A DNA stretch of 64,000 bases from Rathayibacter agropyri (lineage in GTDB: Bacteria > Actinomycetota > Actinomycetes > Actinomycetales > Microbacteriaceae). Under the pieces are notes generated by a model, which saw nothing but the letters and a program-made list of their open reading frames with translations, did not search any database and had not been told where the DNA came from. A program made the position numbers and the translations under genes. Where the stretch lies: contig NZ_JABRPL010000002.1 of assembly GCF_013249015.1 (NCBI RefSeq), forward strand, positions 434,001-498,000. Direction: 5' to 3'. Of the stretch, positions 58,556 through 64,000 are shown piece after piece (positions within the stretch are counted from its first letter, which is position 1; every line of letters begins with the position of its first letter).

Positions 58556-58581
58556 TGGCGGTATCGGTGGGATGCGAACCC
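58556..58581 (-). repeat. Degenerate tRNA-Ser 3' end (possible attachment remnant)
   Basis: The 26 bases from 58556 match the 3' end of tRNA-Ser(CGA) at 62345-62370 in 23 positions, covering CCA, acceptor stem and half of the T arm. The match stops beyond, and the T loop carries a substitution, so it is not a tRNA. Read as the displaced 3' end from an old integration. Confidence 0.55.
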
Positions 58582-58721
58582 GATCGTCCTACCTGCCTCA
58601 TCAGGCTGATCGACACTGCGACGGGAGCGCTGGCACTCCCACTGAGGAAAGTCCGGCTTAATCCCGTCGATCGCAGCGGAAGCGTTGCCATTTTGTTGCC
58701 GCCGACCAGCCCGACGGCCGA

Positions 58722-59108
58722 CTAGAGCAGCCGGCCGTTTTTTGGGTCCAGTGCTGCGAACCAGAATGCGGTGTCCTCCTCCGTATGCACATGCATCGCC
58801 ACCTCGACCATGTAGTCCGACCAGTAGGTCGGATCAAGGTCGTTGATCCTTACTCCGTTGAGTTCGAGGAAGGTTATGGTCGCGACCCACGCCGTGCGCT
58901 TGTTGGCGTCTGCGAATGCATAAGCCTGCGTGATGCCGTGGAGCATGACGCTCGCCTGCTCATAGATTGTCGGATGGAGGAACACCGCACCAAACGATGA
59001 TTGAGGGCGCAGCACCGCCCCCTCAAGCTTGCCCCGGTCTAGCAATGCGGCGCCGTCCATGAGGTCGTGCAGATTGATGACTTCCTCGACGGTAAGGAAG
59101 CGGGTCAC
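58722..59108 (-). CDS. Doc-type toxin (Fic fold) with substituted catalytic His
   Basis: A 128-residue Fic/Doc protein: MTRFLTVEEVINLHDLMDGA, GAVFLHPTIYEQASVMLHGI, TQAYAFADANKRTAWVATIT. The Doc motif H-x-F-x-D-A-N-K-R appears as Y63-AFADANKR, with Tyr in place of the catalytic His; Asp67, Asn69, Lys70 and Arg71 are kept. Doc toxins phosphorylate EF-Tu, for which the His is needed. This copy may be inactivated or work differently. The GTG start overlaps the Panacea stop (GTGA), so the pair is one operon. Confidence 0.82.
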   Translation of the reverse strand: MTRFLTVEEVINLHDLMDGAALLDRGKLEGAVLRPQSSFGAVFLHPTIYEQASVMLHGITQAYAFADANKRTAWVATITFLELNGVRINDLDPTYWSDYMVEVAMHVHTEEDTAFWFAALDPKNGRLL

Positions 59109-59650
59109 TTGGTTGCGAGGAGGACGAGACCCTCTTTCCAGCGAGCGATTACGCTCCGAGCAACGGAGCTTGCCTCATCGGCGTCGGCGCTCGTCAGATG
59201 GACGCGGCGTTGAGGCACGTCCCCACCCTCGATTGCCCTGCAGGAGTAAAAGTCGAGCATGGTGTCACGCCGGACGACGCGCTGCGACGGCTCGTCTGGT
59301 CCGAGCCCTCTGCGAGCATCCATCCACGGCGCGTCGCGATGGGTACGTTCGACGAGCTCTTTGAATCCGCGGTGACCGTAGAACTCGAGTACAGAGTCGA
59401 GGGTCCCGCGAATCTCCTCCGTCAGGTTCGCCCTGGCGGACAACGAACCGTAGCGGTTCTCGCGGTAGACGGAGCGAACCACCGGGCCCTTCGGCCAGGC
59501 CTCGAAGTCCTCCTCGAAAATCGGCCTTCCCGTCCAGGCCAGGTGCCAGGCCTGCGCGAAGTAGACCAGCTTCTGAAGCCTCACGCTGTCCCCGCTGGGG
59601 ACTCTCGCCGCGGTCGCAACGTAGGCGGCAACGTCGAGTGCGGTGGTCAT
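59105..59650 (-). CDS. Panacea-domain antitoxin (PanA, DUF4065)
   Basis: A 181-residue protein with the Panacea/SocA/GepA core: ALDVAAYVATAARVPSGDSV, RLQKLVYFAQAWHLAWTGRP, FEEDFEAWPKGPVVRSVYRE, then ELVERTHRDAPWMDAR. Panacea domains are versatile antitoxins that neutralise unrelated toxins encoded next to them (PanAT systems); Fic/Doc partners are known. ATG 59650 is chosen for GGAGGGG upstream. A C-terminal extension (VVRRDTMLDFYSCRAIEGGD onward, about 50 aa) may give toxin specificity. Confidence 0.85.
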   Translation of the reverse strand: MTTALDVAAYVATAARVPSGDSVRLQKLVYFAQAWHLAWTGRPIFEEDFEAWPKGPVVRSVYRENRYGSLSARANLTEEIRGTLDSVLEFYGHRGFKELVERTHRDAPWMDARRGLGPDEPSQRVVRRDTMLDFYSCRAIEGGDVPQRRVHLTSADADEASSVARSVIARWKEGLVLLATK

Positions 59651-60470
59651 GATCGCCCCTCCATCTCCTCCACAGGCAATTTCAGCGTCCCGGTACATAA
59701 GAATCTCGCGCAATGCGCGGGCGGCTAACGGAGCCGTACGCTTACGGTACAGGTGTCCCGGTGTGGTCGTATTTCATCCCGCGGCGATTGACAGATTGCT
59801 CAGCCACGTCCCTGACGTGCCACGGCGCTCGACTGCAGAGCAGCGATTCGACGGCCGTCGACGGCCAGGCAGCGTTCAGCGAACAGCTCTGCTCCTCTCT
59901 CGCGCAACAGCCCCTCCTGGCGGCCGGGCGTGCCTCGAAGGGCCTTGCCGGATCAAGGCGGCGCCGCTGTCGGTAGTCACGCGTACGGTCAGGCGCACGC
60001 CGAGCGAACTGGTTGAGACCCAGTGGGTAGCTCTGGGGCGGTATGGGTTCACTCTCCGACGTGTGCTGCAACCGAGTGGACCGTGCGGTCGAGCGCCCGC
60101 GCCGCGCGCTGCGAGCAGCGCAGTCATGGCTGCTCCGCGAGGGCTCGACAGCGCCTGTCTCTTCCTCTGGTTTCGCATCGACGCTCGATTCGAGGTGAGG
60201 CGCAAGCCGCACTCGCCGCCTCCTGGTCGACGTCTCTGCGAGATGGCGAGAAGCGCGCTGCCCACGGCGTAGAAAGGCCTGGGGAGAAGCTTGGTACATG
60301 TCATCGGAGACCCCAGACGGAAGCGTGCGTTTGTCACGACGCGCTTCTACCGGTGACCAACGCCCGAAAGAGCTCCCGGATGCGACAGTCCCATGTTCGG
60401 CCTTATAGGCTTGCGCCGACAGCACGATCTCCTCTGACTGGAGTCTGCGCAAGGGACTGCGGGGGGATGA
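59651..60470. other. 820-bp stretch without an intact gene
   Basis: Long openings exist in several frames, but none has a credible start or domain. The only recognisable content is the pseudogene fragment at 60031-60144. The rest reads as decayed island DNA. The panA promoter must lie near 59660-59720 (minus strand). Confidence 0.45.
60031..60144 (+). pseudogene. Truncated copy of the gene at 58180-58476
   Basis: 114 bp aligned without gaps to 58360-58473, with the great majority of bases identical. It translates as LWGGMGSLSDVCCNRVDRAV then ERPRRALRAAQSWLLREG, against LWVGMGSFSDVCC... in the intact gene. A TAG precedes it in frame and the first 60 codons are missing. The final 30 bases are identical in both copies. 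Confidence 0.75.
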
Positions 60471-60950
60471 GACCGAACGGCAGCCAACCCCCTTCGGCGC
60501 GACAGGGTTGAGTTCGTCGACGTCGGCTGGCAGACCAGACTCGCTGTACTGGGCAATTGTGTTGCGCTGGCTGGCTCCCACTACGAGGTGGTCAACTACA
60601 CGGTCACGTACACCGGCGAGAAGTCTGCTTACGCCGCCGAGGTCAGGGCGGACGTAGTCACGACCGCAGGCAACGTTGTCAACAGTTTTGACACGATCGT
60701 CCTGCTCGAGGACAGCATCGGAATGGACGAACTCTTCAACGGTGCTTCAGCGACGGATTCTGCAGCCTTCGTTATCCCGGACCGCGAGTCAGCGCTGATT
60801 CGCGTTCGGCCAGCGAGAACAAATTCCCTCCGGAACGAATCCGGTGAGCGCCGACTAAGAGTGCTCGAGCAGAGAAGAAGGAGCACGACTGGCAGACGTG
60901 CTTCGTTGGCGAGCACCTGGATCACCACAGTTGCTGCTAGACATCCCTAA
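60471..60950 (+). pseudogene. Remnant of an exported-protein-like gene
   Basis: Open from after TGA 60468 to TAA at 60948, but with no plausible start before GTG 60588. The translation VEFVDVGWQTRLAVLGNCVA, YTVTYTGEKSAYAAEVRADV, NSFDTIVLLEDSIGMDELFN looks like the C-terminal beta-sandwich of an actinobacterial surface or lipoprotein. The part after about 60830 turns basic and non-protein-like, suggesting a frameshift. GTG 60588 could yield a 120-residue product. Confidence 0.35.
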
Positions 60951-62097
60951 CCCCGCTGGGCGCAAAAGGATCTTCATCATTGCGCTTGCGACGACTCTCG
61001 AAAATTTCGCGGCGAAGTGCAACTAGAGACTCGCCGGCAGAATAATACCTGCCTCGCGCTTTACCATTAGCAACGAGGAGACCGGCGTCTACCAGTCGAG
61101 CAAGATCGCGCATAGCGGTCTGGTCGCTTACCTCCTCATCTGCCTGCACGAGAGCAGCCTTGTAAGTCGAGTTCCTGAGCCTGTACCCGTATGCGGCGTC
61201 AAACATCGCATAGATCAACCGCTCATGGAGATTCAGACCAACACGGATTCGCTCGAGTTCTTCCCAAAGTCGCTCGCCTTCCCTGACCCGCCGCTGAAGG
61301 GTCTGTGCTTGACGAAGGTGGGCAGTAAGCATAAAGCGGACCCACGGGCGAGCGTCCCGCGCCGGGTCCCAGTTTCCGCCTCCAACCTCAGCGAGCACAT
61401 CGTAATAACTACGGGTGTTTCGCCCGAGATATTCCTCCACACTCATGAACACGGGAGAAAGCACGCCCTCACCCGCGAGAGTAAGGCTTTGAAGGCAGCG
61501 AGCCATCCGACCGTTTCCATCTCGGAACGGATGAATCATCACAAGGTTCAAGTGAGCCATCGCTGCCCGCACAATCGGCGGACCGTCCGCATGTTCATTC
61601 ACGCGGACCACCAGTTCAGCCATCAGACTTGAAACGTCATCAACATCAGCGCCGGAATGGACTATCTCGCCGGTTTCATCGTCTCGTACAAAAATCGACC
61701 CTGGGCGCCATCGACCCGGATGGTTCTTGAGGTCATAGTTGGTCATCATGAAATGGAGACTCTTGATCAGAGTCTCATTCACATCGATCGACGCTTCCTG
61801 CGCGAGCTGCAGGACGTACGTCATCGCGTTTCTGTAGCCCTCAAGAGCGAGACGCGTCTCAGTCGAGGCGTCGAGAGGCTCCTCTCCGAGCGCAACAGCT
61901 GCCGCGTCGTCAAGTGCAGCATCGTAGCCTTCGATGCTGTTCGAACCTCGGATGTTGCGAGCGAAGGACATGCGGCGGAGCGAGCCCGCCCACCGACGCG
62001 GCTCAGCGAGTTGGAAGCGCAGCGTGTTCTTGAGATCCTCGATCTCGGCGAGCACCTCGCGCTCACGGGCGTCGAGCGTTGGGGTTTCGAACAGCAT
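60937..62097 (-). CDS. Fic-domain AMPylase (class II) with C-terminal winged helix
   Basis: A 386-residue Fic protein. The N-terminal inhibitory helix motif S-x-x-x-E-G is SNSIEG (52-57). The catalytic loop is canonical, HPFRDGNGRMAR (189-200), so it should AMPylate target proteins once the inhibitory Glu56 is displaced. A linker helix and a C-terminal winged helix (SDQTAMRDLARLVDAGLLVA) follow, the layout of Fic/DUF4172-type regulators. Lower GC than flanks. ATG 62097 has GAAGGAAG upstream. Confidence 0.88.
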   Translation of the reverse strand: MLFETPTLDAREREVLAEIEDLKNTLRFQLAEPRRWAGSLRRMSFARNIRGSNSIEGYDAALDDAAAVALGEEPLDASTETRLALEGYRNAMTYVLQLAQEASIDVNETLIKSLHFMMTNYDLKNHPGRWRPGSIFVRDDETGEIVHSGADVDDVSSLMAELVVRVNEHADGPPIVRAAMAHLNLVMIHPFRDGNGRMARCLQSLTLAGEGVLSPVFMSVEEYLGRNTRSYYDVLAEVGGGNWDPARDARPWVRFMLTAHLRQAQTLQRRVREGERLWEELERIRVGLNLHERLIYAMFDAAYGYRLRNSTYKAALVQADEEVSDQTAMRDLARLVDAGLLVANGKARGRYYSAGESLVALRREIFESRRKRNDEDPFAPSGVRDV

Positions 62098-62126
62098 GAG
62101 TGATAGTAGCTTCCTTCGATCGGGAT

Positions 62127-62139
62127 GATTGATTCAATC
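62127..62139. promoter_or_regulatory. Palindrome upstream of fic
   Basis: GATTGA-T-TCAATC, 30 bp before the fic start, in an AT-rich leader. It is the most likely operator for the winged-helix part of the Fic protein itself; inference from position and symmetry. Confidence 0.45.
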
Positions 62140-62296
62140 CCTCATCCTGGAAGTATGAAGGCATGAACCCCTCATCGCAACCGCTCCGAGAACGGAGCCG
62201 TAGACCCGCGACTCTCGGCAGCACAGCTGGTTCAGCTGGATACGCCTTGTGCGGTTGTTGCCACGGCGTTGCCACCCTCGTCCTCAGGAACCGACT

Positions 62297-62340
62297 GAGG
62301 CCCCCTACTTCCGCATCATTCCGAGAAAGTAGAGGGCCTC
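62297..62340 (-). terminator. tRNA-Ser terminator
   Basis: Arms 62297-62312 and 62325-62340 pair over 16 positions with two G-U wobbles, directly 3' of tRNA-Ser on the minus strand. Confidence 0.7.
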
Positions 62341-62344
62341 AAAG

Positions 62345-62434
62345 TGGCGGTACCGGTGGGATTTGAACCCACGGTGGACGCAAGCCCACACATGTTTTCG
62401 AGACATGCTCCTTCGGCCGCTCGGACACGGTACC
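62345..62434 (-). tRNA. tRNA-Ser (anticodon CGA)
   Basis: Class II tRNA of 87 nt plus encoded CCA (62345-62347). Acceptor GGTACCG pairs with CGGTACC. The anticodon arm CATGT-CTCGAAA-ACATG gives CGA. The long variable arm GTGGGCTTGCGTCCAC and T arm GTGGG-TTCAAAT-CCCAC are complete. Reads the UCG codon. It is the intact copy of the sequence truncated at 58556. Confidence 0.95.
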
Positions 62435-62498
62435 GAGATGGAGTGTACGCGTCGGCCGGAATCCGCGCCAATCGGGTAGATCGCAGCGACCGGCGCGC

Positions 62499-63389
62499 TC
62501 AGGCAGGAAGGAGGAACGTGAGCACGCGCTCCCACTCCGGTATCGCGAGTAGATGGCCTCGGCCTGGGACGAACTCAAGACGCGAGTCGGGCAGGCGCGT
62601 GGCGTACCACTCGGCGTGACGGCGGCCGACGACTGCGTCCTCCGCGCCGTAGAGCAGCAGTGTCGGCGACACAACATCCTCCACCGCGAAGCCCCACTCC
62701 TGCACGCCGTACCCGATGAGGTCGGCCGCCATGCCGAGGGTGCCCTGAGCAACTGCGCGCTCAAGCATGCGGTCAAGGCGCCCGCGTACGCCGGGGGCGT
62801 CGAGAATCGAAGTGTTCGCCTCGGCGGCGCCGAGCATCCCGAGGAGCGCGTCGGGGTTGGGGGCAGCGCCGAGGGCCGCCTCGAGGGAGGTGCTCAGCGA
62901 ACGGACGGCCTCCGCGAGCGGGAGCGCGGCGAGCGCCTCCAACGCAGCGCGGTTCTCGTCGCCGACCCACGGGACGGCGTCGTCGGGCGCGGGCGTCGCG
63001 ATCACGGCGACGCGCTCGACAAGCCCCGGGTAGTTGGCGGAGAGTGCCAGGGCGACGCGGCCGCCTGCCGACCAGCCTGCGGCGCAGACGGAGGCGATGC
63101 CTACGGCCGCGAGATACTCGGCGATGTCGGCGGCGGCCTGCTCGGGGCTCGCGCCAGCACCCTCGCCGGCTGCGTCGAGGTCGGTCAGGAGCGCGGAGGC
63201 GCCGTAGCCTGGGCGGTCGAAGGAGAGCAGGCGCACTCCGTGGCCCGCGGTCGCGTCGGGGTCGGGATCGAAGTCGGACGACCCGGGTGCCGGGTGCGCC
63301 AGCACGAGAACCTGCTCCGCGCCCTCGGGCCCCGACGAGGTGACTCCAAGCGGGCGACCTGACTTGAGAACGTGCACTGTCGACGGCAT
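62499..63389 (-). CDS. Alpha/beta hydrolase
   Basis: A 296-residue hydrolase: QVLVLAHPAPGSSDFDPDPD (oxyanion strand), LLSFDRPGYGASALL, nucleophile Ser in VCAAGWSAGGRVALALSA, acid Asp in LLLYGAEDAVVGRRHAEW and His in EFVPGRGHLLAIPEWE. Resembles haloperoxidase/esterase-type enzymes; substrate unknown. ATG 63389 gives the natural N-terminus MPSTVHVLKSGRPLGVTSSG; the longer upstream opening is repeat-derived and rejected. Confidence 0.85.
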   Translation of the reverse strand: MPSTVHVLKSGRPLGVTSSGPEGAEQVLVLAHPAPGSSDFDPDPDATAGHGVRLLSFDRPGYGASALLTDLDAAGEGAGASPEQAAADIAEYLAAVGIASVCAAGWSAGGRVALALSANYPGLVERVAVIATPAPDDAVPWVGDENRAALEALAALPLAEAVRSLSTSLEAALGAAPNPDALLGMLGAAEANTSILDAPGVRGRLDRMLERAVAQGTLGMAADLIGYGVQEWGFAVEDVVSPTLLLYGAEDAVVGRRHAEWYATRLPDSRLEFVPGRGHLLAIPEWERVLTFLLPA

Positions 63390-63583
63390 GTCCCTAGTCT
63401 CGCGCAGACCTCCGACATTCTCTGGGCAGCGATCAAGCGAAAGCCTCCTCCACAGCGCGATTTCTGCTGCTGCATCCCCAGGGATGGCGTGGCCCGGCTC
63501 CCGCGTCGGTGGTCGAGGGTACTGTCGAATACACGTTCGAGAGAGCGGCGCTCGACGCCGCTGCAGCCGCCGCGGCACCCGAC

Positions 63584-63658
63584 GCAACAACACCGGAGGC
63601 AACGACACCGGCGGCAACGACACCGGCGGCAACGACACCGGACGCAACGACATTGTCG
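63584..63658. repeat. 15-bp tandem repeat, five units
   Basis: Units based on GCAACGACACCGGCG start at 63584, 63599, 63614, 63629 and 63644; the middle two are identical, the outer ones diverge. It lies in the 321-bp gap (63390-63710) between the divergent hydrolase gene and radA. In one plus-strand frame it would encode ATTPx repeats, but no start supports a gene. Confidence 0.75.
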
Positions 63659-63710
63659 GTGGTCCCCCGTAGCGTCGCGCGCGTTTCCTTCTTCACCCCG
63701 AAAGGACCTC

Positions 63711-64000
63711 ATGGCTTCCTCGAAGACACGCACCGCCGCGTATCGCTGCTCAGAATGCGGCTGGACGACCGCGAAGTGGGTCGGCCGCTGCGGAGAGTGC
63801 CACCAGTGGGGCTCCGTGGTCGAGAGCACGGAGCGCACAGGCATCCTGCGCGCTGTCGCCGCCGTCGCTCCGGCGGCCGGTCGTATCGCTCGGCCGATCA
63901 CGCAGATCGAGACGACGTCGGCCGCCCACCGTCCTACAGGCGTGGGCGAACTCGACCGGGTGCTCGGAGGGGGCATCGTCGCCGGCGCGGTTGTGTTGCT
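63711..64000 (+). CDS. radA: DNA repair protein RadA, N-terminal part
   Basis: The first 96 residues of RadA/Sms, a RecA-like branch-migration helicase in recombinational repair. The N-terminal zinc finger YRCSECGWTTAKWVGRCGEC with HQWGSVVE is complete, then TTSAAHRPTGVGELDRVLGG and GIVAGAVVLL, which leads into the Walker A beyond the window edge. ATG 63711 has GAAAGGACC upstream. The gene runs off the right end. Confidence 0.93.
   Translation, partial: MASSKTRTAAYRCSECGWTTAKWVGRCGECHQWGSVVESTERTGILRAVAAVAPAAGRIARPITQIETTSAAHRPTGVGELDRVLGGGIVAGAVVL

Larger units (their letters stand above)
58556..62434. mobile_element. Decayed genomic island 3' of tRNA-Ser(CGA)
   Basis: 3.9 kb between a degenerate tRNA-Ser 3' end and the intact tRNA-Ser. 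Contents: a Panacea/Doc toxin-antitoxin pair, a pseudogene fragment, a truncated coding remnant and a Fic protein, with patches of lower GC. No integrase, Rep or transfer gene remains. The geometry (element on the 3' side of a leftward tRNA) is the same as for the tRNA-Arg element. Confidence 0.5.

Noticed and set aside
58531-58725. Small plus-strand protein over the tRNA-Ser remnant
   Set aside because: It translates the terminator and tRNA fragment; the sequence is better explained as attachment debris.
63584-63658. CRISPR-like array
   Set aside because: The five 15-bp units are directly contiguous, with no spacers and no cas genes.

Overview
The window is high-GC DNA of an actinobacterium, most likely a member of the Microbacteriaceae. 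The evidence is GC of roughly 70% almost throughout, frequent GTG starts with GTGA/ATGA gene overlaps, actinobacterial families (polyphosphate glucokinase, DUF7882-like, DUF3140, an OleBC fusion, an LAxTG surface protein) and a pSAM2-style integrative element. The genus cannot be fixed from sequence alone; no rRNA is present. Layout, first half: the left edge holds the end of a GT4 glycosyltransferase, a polyphosphate glucokinase, a probable phosphatase and a PadR regulator with a long operator. Next come an oleA-oleBC-oleD operon for long-chain olefins (3.2-7.9 kb, minus strand), a dGTPase and small membrane proteins (8.2-11.5 kb). A copper module follows: promoter, CsoR-type operator, copZ and copA (11.5-14.2 kb). 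From 14 to 38 kb the DNA is ordinary chromosome: VOC/HxlR pair, orphan bioB, metallophosphoesterase, TetR, oxidoreductases, D-threonine-aldolase-like enzyme, aldo/keto reductase, OYE flavoenzyme, uracil permease, a sigma-like protein fused to a membrane anchor and ectodomain, manganese catalase, Nudix, MFS and several membrane proteins of unknown function. A 961-residue DUF11 surface protein with an LAxTG anchor lies at 38.4-41.3 kb, followed by a small RelE-type module. Second half: 42.17-53.38 kb is an actinomycete integrative and conjugative element (AICE) inserted in the 3' end of tRNA-Arg(ACG). It has tyrosine integrase, Xis, RepSA-type HUH initiator, FtsK/TraB-like translocase and accessory genes, and is bounded by near-identical direct repeats of about 141 bp. 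Its cargo is an HNH protein and a lower-GC pair, AAA ATPase plus subtilase, which matches the IetAS plasmid-stability/phage-defence module. After tRNA-Arg come a MOSC protein, an alpha/beta hydrolase, and a divergent MarR locus between two FUSC-type membrane proteins with twin operators. A second, decayed island (58.56-62.43 kb) lies 3' of tRNA-Ser(CGA). It begins with a degenerate tRNA-Ser 3' end and holds a Panacea-antitoxin/Doc-toxin pair (the Doc active-site His is replaced by Tyr), pseudogene debris and a class II Fic protein, with no integrase left. The window ends with an alpha/beta hydrolase and the start of radA. A recurrent feature is long, nearly perfect intergenic palindromes at gene ends, mostly between convergent genes; several share a GGGAACCCC core.
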